Shown here: piece by piece, positions 22,421 through 32,208 of the stretch | How the letters are laid out: every line of letters begins with the position of its first letter | How positions within the stretch are numbered: the stretch's first letter is position 1 | Assembly (NCBI GenBank): GCA_027972325.1 | Contig: JAPMOS010000021.1 | Span: 504,842-568,841 of the forward strand | Source: Paratrimastix pyriformis | Lineage: Eukaryota > Preaxostyla > Paratrimastigidae | Length of the DNA stretch: 64,000 nt | Direction: 5' to 3' | Translations under genes and position numbers: made by a program | Notes under the pieces: generated by a model | What the model was told of the DNA's origin: nothing | Seen by the model: only the letters and a program-made list of their open reading frames with translations | The model's database searches: none

Positions 22421-23941
22421 ATGACGCCCTCAAAGTTCGTCTTCCTTCTGGCTGTTCTGGCCACCGTGTCTCTTGCAGCACCCACCCCCATTGTTTTGTT
22501 GCATGGTATTAAGGCGACCAATCAGACAATGGCCCACGTGGCCGATCTCCTCCGGCAGACCATTCCGGGCGTGTACGTCCACAACGCAGAGATCGGGAAG
22601 GGCGACGTCGACTCTTTCTGGCCGATGACAAAGCAAATCGATGTCTGCACAACTCTTCATCACTCATGATTGTTTCGTCAAGTACCTCTGCAAGGACCTG
22701 GCGGCGGACCCTCACCTCCAGGGCGGGTTCAACGTTTTCACGGTCTCCCAGGGGGGCCTGGTTACTCGGGGCTACGTGGAGCGGTGCAACAGCCCCCCCG
22801 TGCGGAACATCGCCTTCTGGGTGTCCCCCCAGGCGGGCGTCTCGGGGGTGCCCATGGTGGAGCCCTGGTGCGACCAGGTCTTCCACAACAGCTCGCTCTG
22901 CTACGCCCTCGACCACGTCTTCGACGCGGTCGTCTACACCAAGGAGGTGCAGGTCCGCCCCTGCCATGGAGTGGGGAGGGAAGAAGGGGAGGGGAGGGGG
23001 GGAGGTGCAGGTCCGCCTTTCGGGGACGGGCGTGGTGGGTGTCCAGTCGGGCTGGGAGGGTGGGAGGGTGGGAGGGTGGGAGGGTGGGAGGGTGGGAGGG
23101 TGGAGGGTGGAGGCTGGAGGGTGGGAGGGTGGGAGGTGGAGGGTGGAGGGTGGAGGCGCGGATTTTGCTGTGGTGCTCTGTTTGCGGCTCTTTGGCTGGG
23201 CGCCGCGCCCTTCCGGGCGGATCCACACCGCCTGGCCGTCTCCTCTCCGCTCGTCCTCCGCCTCCGGGTGAGGCCTGGCTCTGCCTGTCCAGCAATGGCG
23301 CCCCATCGACGCATCGGCACCCACGACCAGGACATCCGAGAGGATCATGCCGGCCATCATCGCACATCCTCATCGGCCTCCCCGCCCGCCCCTGCCAGGA
23401 CATCCTGAGCTTTGCCAACTACTGGGTGGACCCGCGCCGGATGGGGAGTACGTCAAGCACAGCGGCCTGCTGGCCGACCTGGACAACCTGCGCGAGGCCA
23501 AGAACCCCAGTACCGCGCCAACATGCTCGCCCTGCACGACATCGTCATGGTCCACAGGTCGGCCAGGCCGCGCCTGCATCCCCCCCCCCCCCCCCCCCCC
23601 CCGGTCATGCCCGCAGCCCCAGCTTCGAGGCCCCGCATCTCCCCTTGCCGCCCTCATCTCCTCCCGCCCCGGGTCGTGGCTCTCTCACCCCTAGCGACAT
23701 CGACAAGGTGCTGGTCCCCCGGGAATCGAGCAGCTGGGTCCAGTACGGGCCTGACGGCAAGACCCTGGTGCCTCTGCAGCAGACCGAGATGTACAAGCAG
23801 GACTGGATCGGCCTCCGCACCCTCGAGGAGTCCGGCCGGCTCCGCTTTGCCACCGTCAGCATTCCCCACGACGACTACTACAGCCCCGCATTCGACGGGC
23901 TCTTCACCAAGCACGCCCTGCCGGTTCTCATGAAGAACTAG
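22421..23941 (+). CDS. PPT1: palmitoyl-protein thioesterase 1, with two frame breaks
   Basis: Lysosomal serine hydrolase removing fatty acyl groups from S-acylated proteins. Exons: 22,421-22,642 (signal peptide MTPSKFVFLLAVLATVSL, then PIVLLHGI), 22,683-22,952, 23,399-23,557, 23,695-23,941. Family features seen: nucleophile Ser in TVSQGG, CNSPPVRNIAFWVSPQAGV, the Asp near the start of exon 4 (SDIDKVLVP) and the His in SIPHDDYY. Intron 1 would be only 40 bases. Exon 3 is readable only with two frame changes: after DPRRM at about 23,440 and after EAKNP at about 23,513, each equivalent to one base missing from a G or C run. With both, the total is 900 bases, about 299 residues, close to human PPT1. 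So this is either an assembly error or a broken allele. Confidence 0.85.
23055..23155. repeat. GGTGGGAG 8-base repeat
   Basis: Purine-rich array in intron 2 of PPT1. A run of C (about 23,580-23,602) sits in intron 3. Confidence 0.9.
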
Positions 23942-24212
23942 AGCTCAAGGCGAGGCCTTCCGGCGGCGGCGGGCAGTTTGCCCCGGCATTAATAATATCT
24001 CTCCCGAACTCATTTCTCCCATTCACTCGTTTTGTTTCTCTTTTCGTATGTTGTTTCTTCTAATTGCATTTTGATCATGCTTTTCCCTCGCAGGGGAAGG
24101 GACAGAAGTCAAGTCATGGCTTTTTGAATCGGGATTTGCGACTTTCTCCATCGGCGGTCGACTCCCAGAGCGAAGGCCTTCTTCCAGCCTCGCCAAAAGA
24201 GTTTACGCGATT

Positions 24213-25525
24213 ATGGTGCGGTTAACTGTCGATAATATTTTGGGTGCCACCACCTATTATAACCCTTGCTATGAAAGGACGATAGATCTTCGAGGTCTCT
24301 CCACCCACCCCTCTTCCACGCCGCCATACATCCGATTCACCACCATGGGATTCTAGGCATGAAGATCCCCGCCATCGAAAACACGGGTGCCTTGCAAGTC
24401 TGCGGCATTCGATCCAACTTGAGCACCAATCCGATACCACTTCTCTCTGCTCCTCCAGGATGGGTTTGATGCCGTCGACCTTTGCGATAACAGTATCAAG
24501 AAGCTCGGTGGGTTTTCTCGGCTGAACCGCCTGAAGACCCTCTTGCTCTCAAACAATCGCGTGTGCCGCATCGCACCCAACCTGGCCGAACAGCTTCCCA
24601 ATCTGGAGACGCTCGTCCTAGCCAACAACTGCCTCGAAGATTTCGCCGATCTTGATGGGCTGATTGGGTGCCCCATCAAGCGGCTCTCCCTTGTCGACAA
24701 CAAGGTGAGGACGAAGGCCGACTACCGGCTCTATCTGGTGCACATCCTCCCCTCGCTGAAGCTCCTCGACTTCGCCAAGGTCAAGCCAAAGGTCCGCCAA
24801 TAACCAGCCTTTCGTCTCCTTCTGCTCAAGTCCGTCCCGGATCCACATTTCTCATTCCTCCCCTTCCCCTTCATCCGTCACCCGGACCCACCGCCTCTGC
24901 CCACCCCCACCCCCCCCACCCCCCTATCCCGTTCAGGAGCGTGAGGCTGCCCTGGCCCGGTTCGGGAAGCTGGATGCTGCCGCCAAAAAGAAGGAGGCCA
25001 AGACCTTCATGCCCGGGGAGACGCTGCCCGCCGCCCTCCGTGCCGTACCCGTCGAGGCGCTGGGCGCCACACAGAAGCGCACTGTCGACCAGGCCAAGGC
25101 AGAAGCCATTCGGGTTCGTCCCAGAGGGGGAGCGTGTTGGGCGTTGGTCGATCTTGTGGGGGAGGGGAGGGGGGGGGAGGGAGGGGGGAGGGGAGGGAGG
25201 AGCAAGCGCCACCGTAAACCCAGCCTCATCCATTCCTCGTCGTCCGACCTCTCGCGCACATCCTCTCGCGCAGAAACTGTTGGCCGAGGCGCAGACGCTG
25301 GAAGAGCTGACCCGCATCGAGACGGCCATCCAGTCGGACAACGATGCCGAGCTGGACGCCCTCATCGCCGCCCATGGCCTGGGCCCGGCACTGGCACCGG
25401 CACCCACGGCCACGGCCACACCCAACAAAAAGGACGAGGACGAGGACGAGGACGGCGAGGGGGAGGAGGAAGGGGAGAAGGAAGTCAAGAAGGGGGAGGA
25501 GGCTGACATGCAAAAGGACGAGTGA
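24213..25525 (+). CDS. SNRPA1: U2 snRNP A' protein (LRR)
   Basis: Core U2 snRNP protein that binds U2 snRNA stem-loop IV with U2B''. Five exons: 24,213-24,294, 24,357-24,397, 24,459-24,791, 24,937-25,113, 25,274-25,525, together 295 codons including the stop. The start MVRLTVDNILGA matches the family's MVKLT opening. Then DGFDAVDLCDNSIKKLGGF, LKTLLLSNNRVCRI and the cap YRLYLVHILPSLKLLDFAKV follow the U2A' LRR plan, and EREAAL continues the post-LRR helix. The C-terminus ends in an acidic Asp/Glu/Lys tail, longer than in animals. Introns 1 and 2 are 61-62 bases, intron 4 contains a G/A-rich repeat. Donors GTCTCT, GTCTGC, GTCCGC, GTTCGT. Confidence 0.93.
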
Positions 25526-25685
25526 GGATGTCTGCGCGTTTTTTTTTTTTCTTTGTATCCAAGAGTTTCGTGCGGTCGCATCGCCGTTCGTGTGGTCGCA
25601 GCCCAAAACCGGCAATTTTTGATTCGCCGGCAAGTCGGCCAAGACAGGGTTCTTGTTACCATCGTGAAAGCAAGGCGTCCAGCAA

Positions 25686-28027
25686 ATGAAAGTCTTGCTC
25701 CTCGCCTTCTTCGCTCTCTTTTCTTTTGCGTTGGGTACTCCACAAAATTGGGCACTTGTTGTTGCTGGGAGCAATGGTTATTACAACTACCGCCACCAAG
25801 CTGATGCGATGCACGCCTACAAAATGCTCCGGGAACATGGATTTGACAGGAATCACCTGATCACCATGGTGTATGATGGTTCGTCAGACATTTTTCGCCA
25901 TCCTCACCTGCGTCATTGTTGTCCGGGTCGCCCATAGATATTGCCAACCACCCCAGCAACCCCATCCGCGGGAACATTATCAATTTCCCAGGAGGGTCTG
26001 CTTTGTGTGTCTTGATGAAAGTATCTGAACGTTCTGTTTGCCATCGTAGTCCCAACGTCTACTCGAACGACATTGATTATCGTGGGAACACCGTGACGGC
26101 CGAGAATTTCCTGAAGATTCTCTTTGGCGACAAGAACGCCATGCACGGTGTTGGTTTGTGAAAATTCGCCCACTCCATTTTTTTTTCACCATCCATCTTT
26201 CAGGTTCCGGCCGGGTTATCGAGAGTGGGCCCGACGATAACATCTTCGTTTTCTTCTCTGATCATGGGTCAGTTGCCCCACGTGGCGGTTGGCAGTGCCG
26301 GCTGACACTCCATTTTGTAATTCCAGCGCACCCGGGATTATCTCCTTCCCCGTGGGGGGCTACCTGCACGCGGCCGACCTGATCAACACCATCACCAAGA
26401 TGCACGACGCAAAGAAGTACCACCAAATGTTGCTCTACATCGAGGCCTGCGAATCGGGTCCGCAGCCTTGCAGCCCCCGCCCTCTCCACACGCGCTCACC
26501 TCCGATCCGTTTGGACCGGACGCGGTGGTTTAGGTCGATGTTCGATGGGAAGCTGCCTGCTGATCTCCACGTCTTTGCCGCCACGGCCGCCAACCCGACC
26601 GAAAGCAGCGTCCGTTGCTGCTGCCCATCCCGCCCCGATCCCCGCCACATCCCCGCCCCGATCCCCGCCCCGATCCCCGCCCCCGATCCCCGCCCCGATC
26701 CCCGCCCCGATCCCCGCCCCGATCCCCGCCCCGATCCCCGCCCCGATCCCCGCCCCGATCCCCGCCCCGATCCCGCCCCGATCCCCGCCCCGATCCCCGC
26801 CCCGATCCCCGCCCCGATCCCGCCCCGATCCCCGCCCCGATCCCCGCCACATCCCCACACCGTCCGTTTCGGTGGTTTCCCGGCTGCCTCGGGGTGGGCA
26901 GTGGGCCTGCTATTGGGACGACGACCGCAACGCCTACCTGGGTGACACCTTCGCAGTGGTCCGTGCCGTGGTGGCTCTTCGCCAGGTGTCCGGGGGGGGG
27001 GTGAGGGGGGGTGAGGGGGGGGTGAGGGGGGGGTGAGGGGGGGGTGAGGGGGGGGGGTGAGGGGGGGGGGTGAGGGGGGTGAGGGGGTGAGGGGGTGAGG
27101 TCGGCTCTTGGGGCTGCGTGACCCGCCCGCCCGGCATGTCGTCCTCACGCGCTGCGGGTGGCGGCTGGGGCGGCGGGCGTGCAGACGGTGCTGGAGGACA
27201 GCGACCGGGCCGACATGGCCAGCGAGACGATCGGCACCCAGTTCGCCCGGGCCAAGTCGCTGACCACCGAGAGCCACGTCATGCAGTACGGCGACACGGC
27301 CATCCTCGCGCTCACCCTGAACAACTTCCTCATGGGCCGCTCCTCCTACCTGCCCAGTCCGTCCCCGCCCCGCCCCCCCCCCCCCCCCCGTCTCCCCTGC
27401 CGTGGCCGTGGGTGTGGGCAGCATGGCGCCCCTTGCTGACATCCTGTGATGTGTGGTGGTGTTGGGGCCTGCAGTTAAGATGATCGCCAACGCCGCCCCG
27501 CAGCCACTGCCCCGGGCCTCCTTCGACCAGGTCAACTCGCGGGACATCGTCCTGGCCACCCTGCTCCGGACCCTGCCCAAGCAGGCCCCCGGCAGCCCCG
27601 AGCAGGCCGCCCACATGGCCGCCATCGACGCCGAGCTGGCCCACCGCCACACGGCCGACCGGCGCACCCGGGCCCTGGTCCACGCCGTGACCGGGACCGG
27701 CCTGCACGAGCTGAGCCCCCGCCGCATGAACGCCCTCGAGCCCCAGGTGCGCGACTGCCTGCCCCACGCCATCGCCGCCTACGAGGCCGCCTGCGGCCAG
27801 TTCTCCGACTACAGCATCGACCACGTCAAGACGGTCCGCCCACCCCGCCAGCCTCCCTTCCCCGTATCCCGTCCTCCCTGCCTTCTCTGCCCACGACCTC
27901 ACCGCGCGGCTGTCCCCGTCCCCCCGTCCCCCACCCCCGCTCGTGGGCGCAGCTTGCCCACCTGTGCGAGCTGGGTGTGGCGCCCGCGGAGGTGGCCAAG
28001 TCGGCCCTGAAGCAGTGCCGCCTCTGA
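25686..28027 (+). CDS. LGMN: legumain (asparaginyl endopeptidase, C13)
   Basis: Secreted or lysosomal cysteine protease cleaving after Asn. Ten exons: 25,686-25,878, 25,938-25,995, 26,050-26,153, 26,204-26,267, 26,327-26,457, 26,534-26,609, 26,902-26,958, 27,185-27,356, 27,475-27,833, 27,953-28,027. Signal peptide MKVLLLAFFALFSFALG, then NWALVVAGSNGYYNYRHQAD. The catalytic His is in FVFFSDHG and Cys in LYIEACESG, followed by FAATAANPTESS and SHVMQYGD; the C-terminal prodomain is present. Active-site residues are intact, so activity is expected. The phases agree except at the exon 5/6 junction, where one base seems to be missing next to a G run (GAATCGGGTCC). Neighbouring U2A' is unrelated. 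Donors are mostly GTCCGC/GTCCGT. Confidence 0.92.
26638..26852. repeat. 12-base minisatellite GATCCCCGCCCC
   Basis: About 17 units with some shortened to 11 bases in intron 6 of legumain. Confidence 0.95.
26990..27100. repeat. GTGAGGGGGGG array
   Basis: G-rich tandem array with variable G-run length in intron 7 of legumain; strong G-quadruplex potential on the plus strand. Each unit also contains a GTGAGG motif. Confidence 0.9.
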
Positions 28028-28600
28028 AGGGCACCCCCTCGCTACCCCCACCTTGATCTTGCCGGTGCCGGCGCCGGCCCGCCCTGTGTGCGCCTGTGCT
28101 GATGCCGCTCCCTCTCCCTCCGTCCTGCCCTCCCTCTTCCTCTTTCTCTCGCCACGTGCCTGGCTGGTTTCTGTTTCCTTCCTCTTTCTGTATTCCCTTC
28201 TTCCCTAACCCTTCTTTTGCGCTCCGTTTTTTGCGCATCCGGCCCGTTTGTCGTGCCCTCCATGTGCAGCGATGCGATGCTCGGGTTGCGTGTCGTTTGT
28301 GTCGCCCCGCCCCCCGATCATCATCCGATCGTCCGATCGTCCGATCGCCCACCAATATCCATCCAATAACTTTGGCCCGTTCTCCTCGCGCCGCCTGGCC
28401 GGGGGGACAAGTTGGGGGAAGGGGATGGTCGCTGGACTGGCAGCGCCCGACAAAAAAAACACCTCAGATGGGTGAGCGTAGGGGAGGAGGGGCGGGTTAT
28501 GGTATGGTTAGGCACCGATGAGGGCTTCCAATGCACGCGGTTTGCCGGCAGGTCGGACGGAGTCCGGTTGGCCGGTTGGGCGATGGGGGCGGCCGTCCGC
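28028..28600. other. convergent intergenic region
   Basis: Lies between the ends of legumain (+) and LRR gene B (-). Pyrimidine-rich near 28,110-28,230, with a short ATCGTCCG repeat near 28,325. No gene is supported. Confidence 0.5.
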
Positions 28601-30874
28601 TCAGCCCTCGAGGGTGGCGCCAGGGCATGCCCGGGCGAGGCGGTCCTTCCAGCAGCCCGTGGCCCCGACGATCCAGCGCAGGTTGGCGGGGGCGGCCGGG
28701 GCGAAGGCCAGCCCGTCCAGGGTCTCCTCGTTGAAGTGGCCCCGGAGCGCCTCCAGCAGCGGGCAGCCCAGCACCAGCCGCCGCCGGACCGGCTTGCCGC
28801 CCGGGGGGGCGTACTGCATGCCGATCAGCACCAGGGTGCGCAGCTGGGGGCAGCAGAGGCGCACCTCGGCGGGCCCGCTGTCCATGTTGAGCTCGAGGCT
28901 GGCAAGGCGGGGCAGCCCGCACAGGGCCGCCACCAGCTGCGGCCAGGCGGGCGCCTCGGGGGCGTACCACACGGCCAGGTGGCGCAGGCGGGCCCCGTGC
29001 CGGCCGAGGCAGCCCAGCAGGCTGGCGGCTGCGGTGGACCCGTAGAGGGCGGAGAAGCGCAGGCTGGTCAGGGCGGTCCGCGGGTCGGCCAGCTCCCAGT
29101 CGACGGTCCCCGAGAGGCCCAGGGCCAGGGCCTCCAGCCGGGGGCAGGCCCCCAGTCGCAGCCGCGAGGTATCCACCAGCCGATCGGGGTCCTTGCTCAG
29201 CCCGAAGGAGCGCAGCCCGGGCGCCTCCACCAGCTGCATGTCCACCAGCGGCTGGTCCGCCCCGGCCGGCCCCCCGGCGGCCCGTCCGTCGAGGAGGAGC
29301 CGCACCGAGAGGTGCTCCAGCTGGCCCGGCAGCCGCAGCACGAGCGGCCTGGGGAACCGGTCTGCCTCAAGGGCCAGCCGGCGCACCATCGTCAGCGACC
29401 CGCAGCCGCACAGCCCCGCCAGCAGGTCGGGCCGGCCCAGGCGCACGTCGGAGAGGCCCTGCAGCCGGGGGGCCGCCCCGGCCAGCAGCAGCGGGGCCAA
29501 CCAGACCGGGTCCGTCGGGGGTGTGCCCCCCATGCCCTCGACATGCTCCAGGCCAGCCGGCAGGGGCGCCACCGGCCCGCCCAGGGCGGGGCTGTGCCCG
29601 GGCAGCCCGGCCAGCAGGCGGAGGCGGGGGCAGCGCAGGGCGGTCAGCTGGCCGGGCAGCAGGATGGGCAGGTGGAGCTCCTCCAGGGCGGGGCAGTCCA
29701 CCGTCAGCCCCGAGTCCCGGCCCAGTCGCACACTGAGCCGCAGGCGGCGCAGGCGGGTGCCGGCGATGCGCACGGGTCGCGGCTCGGCGCCCCACTCGTC
29801 GGCGATGTACGTGAGACACTGCAGACGGTCAACCAGCGCGGGCGGCAGGGCCGAGAGGACCCCCGGGCCCGCGTCGGGCAGGATCAGCCGCAGCCGATCG
29901 AGGTGGGGCAGGGCGCCCAGTGCGGCCACCAGGCCGGCGGGTGCGGAGGTCCGGTGGAGGGTCAGCCGGCGCAGGGTGGCCCCGTTGGCGGCCAGCAGCC
30001 GGGCCACGGGGGCCGCGAAGGGCCCGCCCAGCGAGAGCCGCTCGAGCCGGCAGAGCTCGGGCGGGGGCAGGTCAGCCTCTTCGCCCTCGTAGAAGTCCTG
30101 CCGCAGCTTGAGGGCCCGCAGGTGGGCCGCGTGGGGGCGCAGGGCGGCGGGGGAGCACCGGCCGGCGTCGAGGGCCGCGAGAGCCCCCAGGCGCCCGACC
30201 AGGGCGCTCATCCAGGGGTCACCCTCCCGCAGGCGGATCTGTCTGAGCGAGCCCGCCAGCGGGGCCAGGGCGGCGTGGTCGGGCGGCTGGAAGATCATGT
30301 TGGCCGAGCGGAGGGCCTGCAGGTTGGGGCAGCACCGGGCCAGGGCGGCCAGGAGGCCGGTGCCGAGCTGGGTGGGCCCGTCCGCGTGCAGCTGCACCTC
30401 GGCCAGCCCGGGCAGCCGGCCCAGGATGAGCTCGACCCCGGCCAGGAAGGCGTCCGCCGAGGGGAGGTCCACCAGGGCCCCCAGCCGGTCGTGGCCCCCG
30501 AAGGCCTCGGCCACCCAGCCCGCACAGGCGGCCCCGGTCAGGCCCCACCCGAAGACGGCCGACCCGCCCGCTGGGCTTTGCTTGGGGAACGAGAGCCTGG
30601 TCAGGCCTTTGCAGGGGCCCACGAGGGCGGCCAGGACGTCGGTCGTGGGGGTGGGGATCGCATTCATGTCGGACATGGTCGCATCATCGAGCTCTCCAAA
30701 AGAGAGTTCGAGTGGAGCTCCCCGAATTTTCATGCGGGTGGTGTGCGAGAGACCCAGCAACTGGACGTAGGTCCGAAGCGGGTATTGTGATGCGCCCATC
30801 AGAGAGAGCAGCAGTTCGGGAGGGAGGCACTCCAGAAGACATTCTTGCTGGTTGGCCAGTGGTGGGTTGCTCAT
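28601..30874 (-). CDS. leucine-rich repeat protein B (F-box-like)
   Basis: Single-exon paralogue of LRR gene A, 757 residues starting at MSNPPLANQQ (30,874). The N-terminus has PPELLLSLMGAS and YVQLLGLSHTTRMKI, aligned with gene A's F-box-like segment. Both then contain a conserved ALVGPCKGLTRLSFP block before the LRRs, which run to the C-terminus (examples LPHLDRLRLILP and CPRLRLLAGLPG). The family thus has two intact members and one decayed fragment within 30 kb. Composition is about as GC-rich as an exon can be here. The probable role is as a substrate-recognition or scaffold protein, inferred only from the fold. Upstream open frame beyond the ATG is not used. Confidence 0.75.
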   Translation of the reverse strand: MSNPPLANQQECLLECLPPELLLSLMGASQYPLRTYVQLLGLSHTTRMKIRGAPLELSFGELDDATMSDMNAIPTPTTDVLAALVGPCKGLTRLSFPKQSPAGGSAVFGWGLTGAACAGWVAEAFGGHDRLGALVDLPSADAFLAGVELILGRLPGLAEVQLHADGPTQLGTGLLAALARCCPNLQALRSANMIFQPPDHAALAPLAGSLRQIRLREGDPWMSALVGRLGALAALDAGRCSPAALRPHAAHLRALKLRQDFYEGEEADLPPPELCRLERLSLGGPFAAPVARLLAANGATLRRLTLHRTSAPAGLVAALGALPHLDRLRLILPDAGPGVLSALPPALVDRLQCLTYIADEWGAEPRPVRIAGTRLRRLRLSVRLGRDSGLTVDCPALEELHLPILLPGQLTALRCPRLRLLAGLPGHSPALGGPVAPLPAGLEHVEGMGGTPPTDPVWLAPLLLAGAAPRLQGLSDVRLGRPDLLAGLCGCGSLTMVRRLALEADRFPRPLVLRLPGQLEHLSVRLLLDGRAAGGPAGADQPLVDMQLVEAPGLRSFGLSKDPDRLVDTSRLRLGACPRLEALALGLSGTVDWELADPRTALTSLRFSALYGSTAAASLLGCLGRHGARLRHLAVWYAPEAPAWPQLVAALCGLPRLASLELNMDSGPAEVRLCCPQLRTLVLIGMQYAPPGGKPVRRRLVLGCPLLEALRGHFNEETLDGLAFAPAAPANLRWIVGATGCWKDRLARACPGATLEG

Positions 30875-31225
30875 CTTGCCAAATCTGCGGTGGGGGGAGA
30901 AATGAACCGAGAACCTCGATGCCGGCCAGGCAGGGGGAACGTAGGCCCCAAGATCGCGCAGCCAATAGGGAGCAACCCCTAACCCTCCAAAGTCTGGCCC
31001 CCCCCCCCCCCCCCCCCCCCCCCGTCGGGGCGGGTCCGCTCGTGGCATCTCTTTGGAGGCATCGGGCGGCCCGGACCGGACCCGGGGCCGGGGTTGGTTC
31101 CGCAAACGGAGCCCGGCAGGGCCGGCGGGCGGAGGGCAGCGGCCCAGGGCCCGAGGGCAAACCACATACGCAAACGACACAAACCAAACCCCGAAATGCC
31201 AACAAACGGAAAAAAAAGCCAAATG

Positions 31226-31362
31226 GGAAGTGGATGGGAAGCGGATGGGAAGCGGATGGGAAGCGGATGGGAAGCGGATGGGAAGCGGATGGGAAGCGGA
31301 TGGGAAGCGGATGGGAAGCGGATGGAAGCGGATGGGAAGCGGATGGGAAGCGGATGGGGACG
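31226..31362. repeat. 11-base minisatellite GGATGGGAAGC
   Basis: About 12 copies, one shortened, in the intergenic region upstream of LRR gene B. Confidence 0.95.
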
Positions 31363-32136
31363 GGAGGGAGAAACTCGCGGCGATCGAGGGAGGGAGAAGG
31401 CACAAAACAGGCAGCACAACCAAACGCGGATGAAGGGGAGGGGAGGGGAGGGGAGGGCGGGGAGGGAGCGACTCGCTGGAGGTCGTCAGAATGAAAAACG
31501 AGCGTGGGCGGGGGGACGCCCCCCAATGGGCCCTTAGCTCGAGCACTGGGTGCCCCGCCAGCGGGGGCCGGGGCCGGGTCGCCGAAAAGGACAACAGGAC
31601 GGGACGGGAGGGACGGGACGGGACGGGAGGGACGGCGGCACAGGGCACAGGGCACGAGTGGTGGGTCCGTGACAAAACAACCACCGGCATCACCATCAGC
31701 CATGCGCAACCGCCATCATTGCGAGCCTTGACATCCAGCGGAGAAGAAAAGTGGCCCCGGCCCAGAGGGAGAGAGGGCCGGGGATGGGATGGGGGGATGG
31801 GGGCAGGGGTGGGGCAGGGGAACGGCCATGCATAAGACACAGAAATCGGCAGCCCAGCAAACGGAAAACACGGGCCACACGTCGGCGCATTCAACTATAC
31901 TTTGGGGGAGGGGGCGGGGAGGGAGGGGACGGACGGAGTGCCGCCAAAAAAAGGGAAACGAGGAAACGAGGGAAAAATAAGGATGCTATAAAAAAAATAA
32001 GGAGAGCGATCATCATTGTTGGTCATATTTTTGGGATTCTCGGTGGATGCGGCTGTTGGAGAGGTGCAGGCGCAGGGGTCGTGGCGGCGCCACCCCATCG
32101 GCAGCCGGGGCCATGGGTCTGAGGCTGGGGCTAGGA

Positions 32137-32184
32137 TTAGGAGTGCTCGGTGCCGGGGTCGTGGAGCACGTCGTAGTCGACGTG
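32137..32184 (-). repeat. duplicate of the CDF gene 3' end
   Basis: 48 bases identical to 32,209-32,256, i.e. the last coding bases plus the stop codon of the CDF transporter, repeated just downstream of the gene. Confidence 0.9.
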
Positions 32185-32208
32185 TCTGTGTCTGTGCGTC
32201 TGTGTCTG

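Larger units (their letters stand above)
30875..32208. other. long intergenic region, low complexity
   Basis: Upstream of LRR gene B and downstream of the CDF transporter. Contains a run of about 24 C (31,001-31,023), an 11-base minisatellite, a GGGAC/GGGACGGGAC purine tract near 31,595-31,635 and an AT-richer end near 31,975-32,040. No gene is supported; the open frames are repeat-derived. Confidence 0.6.

Noticed and set aside
28412-30790. 792-codon plus-strand frame over LRR gene B
   Set aside because: Shadow of the minus-strand LRR gene; Gly/Gln/Ala-rich with no family resemblance.
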